Shown piece after piece: positions 51,056-59,623 of a stretch of 64,000 bases of DNA; positions within the stretch are counted from its first letter, which is position 1; each line of letters starts with the position of its first letter. Location of the stretch: NCBI GenBank assembly GCA_020632715.1, contig JACKFA010000003.1, forward strand, positions 310,001 through 374,000, written 5' to 3'. This DNA comes from Deltaproteobacteria bacterium. Lineage in GTDB: Bacteria > Myxococcota_A > UBA9042 > PHBI01. The position numbers were made by a program, and so were the translations under genes. The notes below the pieces were generated by a model. The model did no database searches. It was not told the origin of the DNA and worked only from the letters and a program-made list of their open reading frames with translations.

Positions 51056-51601
51056 ATGGACGACGACCACGACGGGCCGCGCCCCGAGCGCCGCCGCCAG
51101 CGAGGCCTCGAGGCCCTCGGCGGCCTCCTGCGAGGCCGCTTCCGGGGCCGCCGCCTCCCGTGGGAGCGCGTCGTGGGCGCGGCCCTCGCCGAGGTGTCCG
51201 TGTGCGTCGGCGTCGACGGCGGCGGGCGGCTGCGGGTCGTCGCCAAGAACGAGGCGACGCGCCGGGAGATCGCGGCGCGCGAGGATCACGTGCTCGCCAT
51301 CTACAACGTCGAGGCCCACCAGCTCGGTCGCGCGCCCGCGAGCTCCCTCCTCTGCTTCGTCGGCGACGGGCGGAGCTTTCGGCCGCGGGAGCCGCGCGAG
51401 CGCGCCCTCCACTCCCCGGTGGCGAGCCCCGGGGCGGTCGGCCGCGCGCCGGCCCCGCCGGATCCAGAAGCCCGCGCCGACGTCGCCGCCCTCGGCCTCG
51501 GCGTGCCGGACGCCACGAAGGACGCGCTCGCCCGCGTCCTCGCCGGGCGCCGGGCGCGCGCTCGGGCCGACAAGCTGCGCGACAGCGACGCGCAGGGGTG
51601 A
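51056..51601 (+). CDS. Hypothetical protein, possible DUF721/DciA-like
   Basis: 181 residues. The part LLRGRFRGRRLPWERVVGAALAEV, then GRLRVVAKNEATRREI, is weakly reminiscent of DUF721 (DciA) helicase-loader proteins, which are short, basic and end with a beta-strand motif. The C-terminal half is Arg/Ala-rich and not conserved. The similarity is by eye only; treat as a hypothesis. ATG at 51056, no clear ribosome-binding site. Confidence 0.4.
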   Translation: MDDDHDGPRPERRRQRGLEALGGLLRGRFRGRRLPWERVVGAALAEVSVCVGVDGGGRLRVVAKNEATRREIAAREDHVLAIYNVEAHQLGRAPASSLLCFVGDGRSFRPREPRERALHSPVASPGAVGRAPAPPDPEARADVAALGLGVPDATKDALARVLAGRRARARADKLRDSDAQG

Positions 51602-51680
51602 TAGGACACTTCCCCCGATCGCGCCGCGCCCCCTGGGCGGGCAGGCTGGCGCGGCGGGGCGACACGAAGGAGATGACGGC

Positions 51681-52889
51681 ATGAAGCAGCTCTGCCTCGG
51701 ACTCGCGAGCGTCCTCTGGGTGATCGTCGGCGCCTGCGGCGACGACCAGCGCGGCATCGGCGGCGGCGACACGGCGGTCACGGACACCGCGCAGACCGAC
51801 GTCGCCGACACGGCGGGCGGAGACACCGGCGGCACCGCCATGCTCCCGAACGCGTGCAGCGAGAGCGTCGCCTGCAGCGGGTCGAAGGCCTGCCGGAGCG
51901 GCGTCTGTGTGGACGATCCGCCGTCCGCGGCGACCGCGACCCTCACCGACCCCGTGGACAACACGCCGACGACCGACGCCCCCAACCTCGACTGCGTGGA
52001 CGCGTCGCTCGCGGCGCCGGTCCAGACCACGACAGCGCGCCTCTACGGCGCGGTCGCGCGCTTCGGCGACGGGCGCAAGACCACCGACATGCACGTCGAC
52101 GTGATCCTCGCGAGCGACTTCGACCCGTCCGCGTGCGAGTCCGAGACGGGTGACGAGCAGATCACCTGCTACCGCGCCGCGGGCACGGTCGTCGGCTCCG
52201 CCACGAGCACGGCCCCGCCGACGCCCGACTCGCTCCCCGCGAGCTGCAGCGGGCACGAGGACTGCCCCCTCGGCTACCAGTGCGTCGAGACGAGCTCGGT
52301 CGTCCACGAGTGCAAGGAGCAGTTCGGCCTCTTCGAGGTCGCCGACGTCCCGCTCGACACGCCGCTCATCCTCCGCGCCTACCCGGAGGGCGCGATCACC
52401 ACGCGGTGGCACGACACCTACGTCTACAACGTCGTCCTCGGCTCCGACGAGGTCGTCGACGGCGCCGTCCAGTACGACGCGACCATCGTGTCGGACGGGC
52501 AGTGGCTCCTCACGCCGAACACGGTCAGCCTCCCCGAGATCCCGGCCGATCACGGGGCCATCGGCGGCCGCGTCCGCGACTGCCACACCGCGACGCGCGT
52601 CAGCTGGCCCATCGCCGAGGTCTCGATCGACACGGCGCGCCCGTCGCGGAAGGTCGTCTACTTCAACAACCTCGAGGACGACACCGTACCCCTCGTCGAC
52701 CGCGCCACCACCAACATCATCGGGCGGTTCGCCGCGCTCGACATCGCGCCGGGCTGGAACGTCATCGCGGGCTCGGCCCGCGTCGGCGGCGCCGTCGTCA
52801 CCGTGGGGGCCGAGGAGGTCTACGTCGTGCCGAACGCGCTCGCCATCGTCTCGTGGCCCGGCAAGCGCCCCTACTGGCGCCAGCACTGA
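51681..52889 (+). CDS. Cysteine-containing lipoprotein
   Basis: 402 residues with a lipobox VGAC (Cys19) and an Asp/Thr/Gly-rich linker. Cys clusters (NACSESVACSGSKACRSGVC and CSGHEDCPLGYQC) look like Dickkopf-like disulfide modules. The C-terminal ~170 residues contain TYVYNVVLG and HGAIGGRVRDCHTATR, suggesting beta-strand repeats. Acts outside the cytoplasm. The start ATG at 51681 follows AAGGAGATGACGGC. The function is unknown; a comparable protein is at 39980. Confidence 0.75.
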   Translation: MKQLCLGLASVLWVIVGACGDDQRGIGGGDTAVTDTAQTDVADTAGGDTGGTAMLPNACSESVACSGSKACRSGVCVDDPPSAATATLTDPVDNTPTTDAPNLDCVDASLAAPVQTTTARLYGAVARFGDGRKTTDMHVDVILASDFDPSACESETGDEQITCYRAAGTVVGSATSTAPPTPDSLPASCSGHEDCPLGYQCVETSSVVHECKEQFGLFEVADVPLDTPLILRAYPEGAITTRWHDTYVYNVVLGSDEVVDGAVQYDATIVSDGQWLLTPNTVSLPEIPADHGAIGGRVRDCHTATRVSWPIAEVSIDTARPSRKVVYFNNLEDDTVPLVDRATTNIIGRFAALDIAPGWNVIAGSARVGGAVVTVGAEEVYVVPNALAIVSWPGKRPYWRQH

Positions 52890-53007
52890 GTGGCGGTGCC
52901 GGGCGGCCCGCGCCGCAGGCATTGACAGGGACCGCGACCGGAGGGTTGATCGTGGCGTCCCGCGCGCGCCGCGGGGCGACCGCGCGACGCACCTCGGGGG
53001 ATCACGC

Positions 53008-53652
53008 ATGAACGGCTCGGGACGACATCTGGCGAAGCGGCTCGGGACGGCGGCCGGCGCGCTGCTCTTGGCGGCGGCGCTCACCGTGCCGGCGTGCAAG
53101 AAGGACATCCCGCTGCCGGGGCCGTCGACCCGGAGCACCGAGGTCGCGCAGCTGCCGCCGAAGCCGGACCTCCAGAAGCCGGCGATCCGCGAGAAGAACC
53201 CGGACGGCTCCTACACCGTCGAGGGGCTCCTGCAGCGCCGCGACAAGCACCTCGGCGAGACGCTCACCGTGCGCGGCAAGGTCGCGCGCGTGACGAAGTG
53301 CGTGCCGAAGGAGCCGATCATCCCGCCGCCGAGCCCGGACGGCACGCTCCCGGAGGACGCGATCGACGCGCTCCCGCCGCTCCCGCCGACGAACTGCGAT
53401 CCGCCGCCGTCGGCCTACCTCGTGGACGACCCGCCGCAGTCGCAGCGGCAGCTCCTCGTCTACGGGACCATGCGCTCGGTGCTCGCCGGCTTCACCGAGG
53501 GTGAGATCGTCCAGGTGAAGGGCACGTTCGACATCATCTCGACGGACGGTGTCTTCCTGCGCCAGGCGGGCCTCCTGCAGCTCCCGGACGTCGAGATCCC
53601 GAAGGAGGCGCCTGCGCCCGAGCCGGGTGAGGACGCGCCGAAGCCGCAGTAG
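53008..53652 (+). CDS. Lipoprotein with OB-fold-like domain
   Basis: 214 residues: signal peptide ending in lipobox VPAC near residue 30, a Pro-rich linker, then GETLTVRGKVARVTKC, AYLVDDPPQSQ, LLVYGTM and GEIVQVKGTFDIIS, the alternating strand pattern of an OB-fold (nucleic-acid or ligand binding). This is a pattern-based guess. It ends with a Pro/Glu-rich tail. It is convergent with psd. The start is ATG at 53008. The function is unknown. Confidence 0.6.
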   Translation: MNGSGRHLAKRLGTAAGALLLAAALTVPACKKDIPLPGPSTRSTEVAQLPPKPDLQKPAIREKNPDGSYTVEGLLQRRDKHLGETLTVRGKVARVTKCVPKEPIIPPPSPDGTLPEDAIDALPPLPPTNCDPPPSAYLVDDPPQSQRQLLVYGTMRSVLAGFTEGEIVQVKGTFDIISTDGVFLRQAGLLQLPDVEIPKEAPAPEPGEDAPKPQ

Positions 53653-53680
53653 GCGACCTCGGCGGCCACCGCGGGAGCGC

Positions 53681-54571
53681 TCAGCCGCGCGTGAGCAGCG
53701 CCTGCCCCACGCGCATCACCTCGCCCTCGAGGCGCCCGGTCGTGACGTGCTCGCCTGGCGGCACGAGGAGCACGACCGTCGAGCCGAGGTTGAAGATCCC
53801 GAGCTCGTCGCCGCGCGCGACCCGGGCGCCCGGGCTGACCGAGCACGTGATCCGGCCGACGTTCGTCGCGCCGACCATGATCAGCGCGACGTCGCCGAAG
53901 GCCTCGCTCGCGAGGTGGAAGACGACGCGCTTGTTCGTCGCGAAGAGCCCCGGGACGAGGCGTCGCCCGAGGGCGTTCACCGGGTAGCTCGCGCCCGGGA
54001 TCGCCTCGACGCGCGTCACCTGCGCGTCGATCGGGGCGTGCACGCGGTGATAGTCGCGCGGGCTCAGGTAGAGCGTCATGACCGTGCCGCCGCCGAGCCG
54101 GGACGCGGCCTCGGCGTCACCGAGGAGCGCGGCGAGCGAGAGGCGGTCGCCCTTGACGTCGAGCTCGCGGCCGCTCGCGTCGATCGGCTCGAGCTGATCG
54201 AGGCGCGCGTCGGCGGGCGAGACGAGCGTCTCGGCGTCGCCCTCGATGGGGCGCGCCCCCGGCCGGAGGGCGCGGGTGAAGAAGGCGTTGAACGTGCCGA
54301 AGGCGTCGAGCGGCTCGGCCATGTCGGTGAGGTCGACGTCGTAGAGGCTCACGAAGCCGTCGATGATCGCGCGGAGCACCGGTCGCGGGAGCTGCGCGTC
54401 CGCCACGGCCCCCGCGAAGCGCGAGAGGCCCGGGCGCGCGATGAGCTCGAGCCACGTGCGCTCGCTGCGCTGCACGAGCGGATCGACGAAACGCCCCGAG
54501 ATCCCGAGCAATGTGTCGATGGTGCGCTGCAACATCGCGCGCTGTGGCGCGCCGGGGAGCGCGTCGCTCAC
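53681..54571 (-). CDS. psd: Phosphatidylserine decarboxylase
   Basis: Psd makes phosphatidylethanolamine from phosphatidylserine at the inner membrane. The 296-residue proenzyme carries FNLGSTVVLL, whose LGST Ser gives the pyruvoyl prosthetic group after self-cleavage, the catalytic-triad regions VSPADARL and YLSPRDYHRVHAP, and FNAFFTRALRPGARP near the N-terminus. The start ATG at 54571 overlaps the stop of the PfkB kinase gene. Normal length for the family. Confidence 0.95.
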   Translation of the reverse strand: MSDALPGAPQRAMLQRTIDTLLGISGRFVDPLVQRSERTWLELIARPGLSRFAGAVADAQLPRPVLRAIIDGFVSLYDVDLTDMAEPLDAFGTFNAFFTRALRPGARPIEGDAETLVSPADARLDQLEPIDASGRELDVKGDRLSLAALLGDAEAASRLGGGTVMTLYLSPRDYHRVHAPIDAQVTRVEAIPGASYPVNALGRRLVPGLFATNKRVVFHLASEAFGDVALIMVGATNVGRITCSVSPGARVARGDELGIFNLGSTVVLLVPPGEHVTTGRLEGEVMRVGQALLTRG

Positions 54572-55482
54572 AGCTCGAGCGGCGGGAAGCGCGTGAGCTC
54601 GAGGAAGCTCGTGTAGCGCTCGGCGATCGTCTCCGGGTCGACGCGCTTCAGCCGCTCGACGCTGTAGCCCTCGACGCAGAACGACGCCATCAGGCTCCCG
54701 ACCACGGCCGCGCGGCGCACGTTCATCGGGCTGAAGTCCGCCGTGCGCGCGAGGTAGCCGACGAAGCCGCCCGCGAACGTGTCGCCGGCGCCCGTCGGAT
54801 CGACCACCTTCTCGAGCGGGAACGCGGGGACGTAGAAGATGTCGCCGTCGTTGAAGACCATGGCGCCGTGCTCGCCGCGCTTGATCACGACGAGCGACGG
54901 GCCGAGCTCCTGGATGGCCCGCGCCGCGAGCACCATGCTCCGCTTCCCCGTGAGCTGCTGCGCCTCCTCGTCGTTGAGGAAGAGCGCGTCCACGTGGGCG
55001 AGCACGCCGAGGAGCCCCTCGCGGGCCCCCTCGATCCAGAGGTTCATCGTGTCGGCCGCGACGAAGTGCGGGCTCTCGACCTGCTCGAGGACGTGCGCCT
55101 GCAGCGACGGCTGGATGTTGCCGAGGAAGACGCAGCTCGCGCGCCGCTGCTCCGGGGTGAGCTCGGGGGCGAACGTCTCGAAGACGTTGAGCTCCGTGAA
55201 GAGCGTATCGCGCCCGTTCATGTCGTCGCGGTAGCGCCCGCCCCAGCGGAACGTCTTCCCGGCGACGCTCCTCAAGCCCGCGAGGTCGACCCCGTGGCGC
55301 TCGAGGAGCTCGCGATCGTCCGCGCGGAAGTCCTCGCCGACGACGGCGACGAGCGACGGCGCGACGAAGGACGAGGCGGACAGCGAGAAGTAGGTCCCGG
55401 AGCCGCCGAGGAGGTCGGCGTGCTTGCCGAACGGCGTCTCCACGGTGTCATACGCGACCGAACCGACGACGACCAGGCTCAT
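54568..55482 (-). CDS. PfkB-family carbohydrate/nucleoside kinase
   Basis: 304 residues with GGSGTYFSLSASSF near the N-terminus, the mid-protein NDEEAQQLTGK, and the ATP/anion-hole motif DPTGAGDTFAGGFVGYLA. It is a ribokinase-type enzyme; adenosine, ribose or MTR-type substrates are all possible. Adjacent mtnP releases methylthioribose-1-phosphate and adenine, so nucleoside salvage is plausible but unproved. It overlaps mtnP and psd by four bases each. Confidence 0.88.
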   Translation of the reverse strand: MSLVVVGSVAYDTVETPFGKHADLLGGSGTYFSLSASSFVAPSLVAVVGEDFRADDRELLERHGVDLAGLRSVAGKTFRWGGRYRDDMNGRDTLFTELNVFETFAPELTPEQRRASCVFLGNIQPSLQAHVLEQVESPHFVAADTMNLWIEGAREGLLGVLAHVDALFLNDEEAQQLTGKRSMVLAARAIQELGPSLVVIKRGEHGAMVFNDGDIFYVPAFPLEKVVDPTGAGDTFAGGFVGYLARTADFSPMNVRRAAVVGSLMASFCVEGYSVERLKRVDPETIAERYTSFLELTRFPPLEL

Positions 55483-56360
55483 GGCGCGGTCTCCTTGAAC
55501 TGCGGAAGCCGGCTGATGAAGAGGGAGAGCGCCTCGCGGCGGTGCGCCGGGACGAGCTCGGGGGCGGTCATGATGGCGTGGTCGAGGGCGGACCACGTCG
55601 GCGACGGCGGCGCGTCGACGAGCTTCGGGACGACCGCGCGCAAGACGCGCTGGGCGTTCTCGGCGTTGGCCTTGAGCACGGCGATGACGGCCTCGACGGA
55701 GACCTCCTCGCCCGACTCGTGCCAGCAGTCGTAGTCGGTCGCCATGGCGAGCGTCGTGTAGGCGATCTCCGCCTCGCGCGCGAGCTTCGCCTCGGGGAGG
55801 TTCGTCATCCCGATGACGTCCGCCCCCCAGCGCCGGTAGAGGTGCGACTCCGCGCGCGTCGAGAACTGCGGCCCCTCCATGCAGACGTAGGTGCCGCCGT
55901 CGTGCGTCGTGACGCCGACCTCGCGGCACGCGTCGAGGAGGCGCGCGCGGGCGACGCCGCACACGGGGTCCGAGAAGGTCACGTGGGCGACGATGCCCTC
56001 GCCGAAGAAGCTGCTCGCCCGCTGGCGCGTGCGGTCGACGAACTGGTCGACGACGACGAAGTCGCCGGGGGCGACGTCCTCGCGGAGGGAGCCCACGGCG
56101 GACACGCTGACGAGCCAGCGCACCCCCACCGAGCGCAGCGCCCAGATGTTCGCGCGGTAGTTGATCTCGTGCGGGGCCACGCGATGACCGCGGCCGTGGC
56201 GCGGCAGGAAGGCTACCGGCACGCCGTCGACCCGGCCGATGAGCACGGCGTCCGAGGGGGCGCCGAAGGGGGTGTCCACCTGCACCTCGACGAGGTCGGA
56301 GACGCCCTCCATGGCGTAGAGGCCGCTGCCGCCGATGACCCCGATGGTCGCTTGAGTCAT
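55479..56360 (-). CDS. mtnP: S-methyl-5'-thioadenosine phosphorylase
   Basis: MtnP cleaves methylthioadenosine with phosphate to adenine and methylthioribose-1-phosphate, recycling the by-product of polyamine and other S-adenosylmethionine use. The 293-residue enzyme has the phosphate loop IGGSGLY, FLPRHGRGH, EINYRANIW, VSAVGSLRE, CMEGPQFSTRAES and NLPEAKLAREAEI. Translational overlap with the PfkB kinase gene. Start ATG at 56360. Complements metH in the methionine cycle. Confidence 0.95.
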   Translation of the reverse strand: MTQATIGVIGGSGLYAMEGVSDLVEVQVDTPFGAPSDAVLIGRVDGVPVAFLPRHGRGHRVAPHEINYRANIWALRSVGVRWLVSVSAVGSLREDVAPGDFVVVDQFVDRTRQRASSFFGEGIVAHVTFSDPVCGVARARLLDACREVGVTTHDGGTYVCMEGPQFSTRAESHLYRRWGADVIGMTNLPEAKLAREAEIAYTTLAMATDYDCWHESGEEVSVEAVIAVLKANAENAQRVLRAVVPKLVDAPPSPTWSALDHAIMTAPELVPAHRREALSLFISRLPQFKETAP

Positions 56361-56445
56361 GGTTGCCGTCCCAGTGGCTCTGCGTCGGGCGCGGACCGCC
56401 TCGGAGCGCGCCGGAGAGGCGCCTTAACACGCTGGGCGGCGCCGT

Positions 56446-57240
56446 TCAATCACCATCCCCGGAGACGGGCGCGATGTCGCTCGCGCTTCGTATCCAGGCG
56501 GCGAAGGCGGCGCGGACCTCGTCCGCCGCGGCGGCGAGGGCGGCGGCGTCGAGCGACTCGAGGGTGAGCTTCAGGGACCAGACGCGCCCGTCGAAGGCCG
56601 GGTAGGAGCCGATCTCGACGGTCGTGAAGCGCGCGGCGATGCCGTCGAGCGCCTCGCAGATCACGGCCTCGTCGGCCTCGAGCACGAAGTGCGCGCCCAC
56701 GAGGCGGGCGTCGCTCGCGAAGCGGCCGGCGATGGCGTCGAACTTGCTGCGGAGGAGCCACGGCACCCCCGGGAAGACGAAGACGTTCTCGACCTTCAGC
56801 ACCGGCCACGGCGGCTTGCCCGTCGTCTCGACGAGCTCGGCGCCGACCGGCGCGCGCGTGAGCCGCCGCCAGGCGCCTGGGGGCCGACCGGCGAGCGCGC
56901 GGTCGAGGTGCGCGAGGAGCGCCTCGTGCTCTCCGACCTCGCGGTCGAAGGCGCGCGCGACGGCCTCGATGGTGACGTCGTCGTGGGTGGGGCCGATGCC
57001 TCCGCTCGTGAAGACCCAGGTGTTCTCGCCCGCGAGGCGCCGCACGGCGCGCGCGATGGCGTCGACGTCGTCCTCGACGAAGGCGATCTCGCGCAGGCGC
57101 ACGCCGAGCGCGCGCAGGCGCTTCACGAAGAACGCCGCGTTCTCCTCGGTGACCTTGCCCGAGAGCACCTCGTTGCCGACGACGACCACGCCAGCGGTCG
57201 GCTGGCGGCGGGGCGCGCCGTTCGGGGCCGGGGCGTCCAT
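56446..57240 (-). CDS. CinA-like molybdopterin-binding-domain protein
   Basis: 264 residues. GNEVLSGKVTEEN and TSGGIGPTHDDVTIEAVA are the MoCF/CinA N-terminal signature, with Mg and nucleotide binding. The C-terminal amidase domain of full CinA is absent. Such single-domain members often act as ADP-ribose or NAD-related pyrophosphatases; the substrate here is unknown. Start ATG at 57240 overlaps the stop of the zinc-motif gene upstream. Confidence 0.8.
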   Translation of the reverse strand: MDAPAPNGAPRRQPTAGVVVVGNEVLSGKVTEENAAFFVKRLRALGVRLREIAFVEDDVDAIARAVRRLAGENTWVFTSGGIGPTHDDVTIEAVARAFDREVGEHEALLAHLDRALAGRPPGAWRRLTRAPVGAELVETTGKPPWPVLKVENVFVFPGVPWLLRSKFDAIAGRFASDARLVGAHFVLEADEAVICEALDGIAARFTTVEIGSYPAFDGRVWSLKLTLESLDAAALAAAADEVRAAFAAWIRSASDIAPVSGDGD

Positions 57241-57656
57241 CAGTAGGCGACCACCTTCTGGTAGCTGCCGCTGCGATCGAGCGTGGGGCCGTCGGGGGCG
57301 AACTTGAGCTGCCAGTCCTTGTCGGACCAGGTCTGCACGAGGAAGGGCTTGTTGCCGGTGCCCTTGAGCCAGCCGAAGTCCTGCCCGCGCAGGGCCTCGA
57401 CGATCTCCTCCTGCGCGTTGAAGCGCTTCCGGTCCCAGTGGCCGCAGTTCGGGCAGAAGGGGATCGGCTCGCCCTCGCGCGTGTAGTACGAGGCCGTGCA
57501 GACGTAGCAGTTCATGTCCATCAGGTCGGTGATGGGCTCGTTCTTCGGGCCGAGGTAGACGCCGCCGCCTTCGTAGCCGAGCTCGAAGTGCTTGGATTTG
57601 CAGAAGCAGGTCATCTCTTTGCCGACGAGGTTTCGCACGGGCAGGCCTCCGGTCAC
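57240..57656 (-). CDS. Small protein with paired Cys motifs
   Basis: 138 residues from GTG 57656, or 124 from ATG 57614, which has the better upstream GGCAAAGAG. Motifs CFC, CYVC and CPNCGHWD indicate a zinc site, with YEGGGVYLGPKNEP between. I do not recognise the family. It overlaps the CinA-like gene by one base and a promoter lies upstream, so the two act together in one unit. Confidence 0.6.
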   Translation of the reverse strand: MTGGLPVRNLVGKEMTCFCKSKHFELGYEGGGVYLGPKNEPITDLMDMNCYVCTASYYTREGEPIPFCPNCGHWDRKRFNAQEEIVEALRGQDFGWLKGTGNKPFLVQTWSDKDWQLKFAPDGPTLDRSGSYQKVVAY

Positions 57657-57681
57657 AGTTCGCGCGGTCCGTGGGCGACGG

Positions 57682-57710
57682 AGTATAGCGGTGCCTGTCG
57701 GCGCTCGCCA
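57682..57710 (-). promoter_or_regulatory. Putative promoter for the Cys-motif/CinA-like unit
   Basis: On the minus strand, TGGCGA (complement of 57705-57710) and TATACT (57682-57687) are separated by 17 bp. The -10 fits five of six consensus bases. The remainder of the 166-bp gap shows nothing else. Confidence 0.45.
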
Positions 57711-57822
57711 CGGCGCCGGGCTCCTTCCGGCCGCCCGCCGCGCGCCGACGTCGCCGCCGCCGCGCCGGCAGCCCGAGGCGCCGGTGACGATGCCGGCCGC
57801 GACTGCGTCGTCGCGGGCCGCG

Positions 57823-58806
57823 TCAGCGTCGGCGTGGAATCGTCCGCCCGCGGCGGAAGTCGTGGGTCGCCTCGACGTAGCGCACCGTGCCGCTGCTCGC
57901 GCGGGTCACGACCGAGTGCGTGAGCGCCCCGCCCGCGCGGAATCGCACGCCCCGCAGGAACTCGCCTTCGGTGACGCCGGTCGCCGCGAAGATCACGTCC
58001 TCGCCGCCGGCGAGATCCATGAGCCCGAGGATCCGATCGGGCTCCCGGAGCCCCATGCGCATCGCTCGCTCGCGCTCGCCCTCGTTGCGGTAGCGGAGCT
58101 GCGCCTGCATCTCGCCGCCGAGCCCGCGCACGGCCGCCGCCGCGAGCACCCCCTCCGGCGCGCCGCCGATGCCCATCAGGACGTCCACGGGGGAGGTCGG
58201 GTCGGCCGCCGCCAGCGCCGCGGAGATGTCGCCGTCGCGGATGAGGCGGATCCGCGCTCCCGCGCGACGCACCTCGTCGATGAGGTCGTGGTGGCGCGGC
58301 CGATCGAGGATGCACACCGTCAGCTCGGCGATCGGCATGCGCTTGCACTCGGCGACGCGCCCGAGGTTCTCGGTCGGGGTGAGGGCGAGGTCGATGGCGC
58401 CGGCCGCCTCCGCGCCGACCGCGATCTTCGCCATGTAGGTGTCGGGCGCGTGCAGCATGGCGTCGCGCTCGGCGACCGCGAGGCAGGCGAGGGCGTTGCC
58501 GCCGCCCATCGCCGTCATCGTGGTGCCCTCGAGCGGGTCGACCGCGATGTCGACCGCGACGCAGCCCGGCGCGCCGATCCCGACGGCCTCGCCGATCTTG
58601 AGCATCGGCGCCTCGTCCATCTCGCCCTCGCCGATGACGACGCGGCCGTCGATCGCGACGTGCGCGAACTCGGCCCGCATCGCCTCGACGGCGGCGCGAT
58701 CGGCGGCGATCTTGTCGCCGCGGCCCATGAGGCGAGCGGCAGCGATGGCCGCGGCCTCCGTGACCCGCACCATCTCGAGCGCGAGGTGTCGGAAGGGGGA
58801 GATCAT
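57823..58806 (-). CDS. glpX: Fructose-1,6-bisphosphatase class II
   Basis: GlpX dephosphorylates fructose 1,6-bisphosphate to fructose 6-phosphate, an irreversible gluconeogenic step. The 327-residue protein shows VIGEGEMDEAPML and the lithium-sensitive phosphatase motif VDPLEGTT, and the C-terminal GGAPEGVLAAAA and GEFLRGVRF. The size matches the family. The start is ATG at 58806. Gluconeogenic growth on acids or amino acids fits the nearby ppc and CoA-transferase genes. Confidence 0.95.
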   Translation of the reverse strand: MISPFRHLALEMVRVTEAAAIAAARLMGRGDKIAADRAAVEAMRAEFAHVAIDGRVVIGEGEMDEAPMLKIGEAVGIGAPGCVAVDIAVDPLEGTTMTAMGGGNALACLAVAERDAMLHAPDTYMAKIAVGAEAAGAIDLALTPTENLGRVAECKRMPIAELTVCILDRPRHHDLIDEVRRAGARIRLIRDGDISAALAAADPTSPVDVLMGIGGAPEGVLAAAAVRGLGGEMQAQLRYRNEGERERAMRMGLREPDRILGLMDLAGGEDVIFAATGVTEGEFLRGVRFRAGGALTHSVVTRASSGTVRYVEATHDFRRGRTIPRRR

Positions 58807-58864
58807 GCGATGACGCTAGCAGCTTTCGCGGCGGCGCGCTGCCCCGAGCGTCATGGCGGAGACG

Positions 58865-59623
58865 TCAGCGGGCGTCCACGGCGCCGCGGCGCGCGAGGAC
58901 CGTCGCGAGCACGCTCGAGGCGCGCTCGATGTCCTCGAACATGAAGCGGTCGAGGAGCGCGGTCCGCTCGGCGTCGGCGAGCGGTGGCACCCCCGCGGGC
59001 GAGCGCTCGACGCGCGTCCGGAGCTCATGCAGCACGATCGCGCAGGCGACCGAGATGTTGAGGGACTCGACGAATCCCACCATCGGCACCTGGATGGCGA
59101 GGTCGGCGGCCTGGCGCAAGGTCTCGCTGATCCCGTCGTGCTCGTTGCCGAACGCGACGCAGAGGGGCCGGTCGAGCGGCGCGTCGTGGACGGGCAGGGG
59201 GGCCGAGGGCCCGCTGATGTCGGTCGCCGCGATGAGGTAGCCCTCCGCGCGGAGCGCCGCGATCGCCGCGTCGATGGTCGGGTGGAGGTGCATCGTGAGC
59301 CAGCGGTCGGCTCCGCGCGAGACCCCGCGCGCGGCCTTCGGCCGGCGGCCGCGCGTCGGCACGAGGTGGACGTGCTGGATCCCGAAGGCGTCGCACGAGC
59401 GCACGCACGCGGCGATGTTGTGCGGGTCGTGGATCTCCTCGAGGAGCACCGTCAGGTGGCGCGTGCGGCGCGCGAGGACCCCGCGCATCCGCTCGAGGCG
59501 GCGGTCGTGCACGAAGGGCGCGAGGAGCGCCGCGATCGTGCCGGGCGGGCCCACGTCGGGGAGCGCCGCGCTGGCCTCGTGCCCCGTGACGACCTCGCGG
59601 ACGATCGGCTTCGGGCCGCTCAT
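58865..59623 (-). CDS. trmH: SpoU-family tRNA/rRNA 2'-O-methyltransferase (TrmH-like)
   Basis: 252 residues with the three SPOUT motifs: HDPHNIAACVRSCDAFG (motif 1, Asn), VAFGNEHDGIS (motif 2), and VGFVESLNISVACAI (motif 3) forming the SAM-binding knot. TrmH modifies the ribose of G18 in tRNA. The substrate, tRNA or rRNA, is by family. Overlaps mepA by four bases; start ATG at 59623. Confidence 0.9.
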   Translation of the reverse strand: MSGPKPIVREVVTGHEASAALPDVGPPGTIAALLAPFVHDRRLERMRGVLARRTRHLTVLLEEIHDPHNIAACVRSCDAFGIQHVHLVPTRGRRPKAARGVSRGADRWLTMHLHPTIDAAIAALRAEGYLIAATDISGPSAPLPVHDAPLDRPLCVAFGNEHDGISETLRQAADLAIQVPMVGFVESLNISVACAIVLHELRTRVERSPAGVPPLADAERTALLDRFMFEDIERASSVLATVLARRGAVDAR

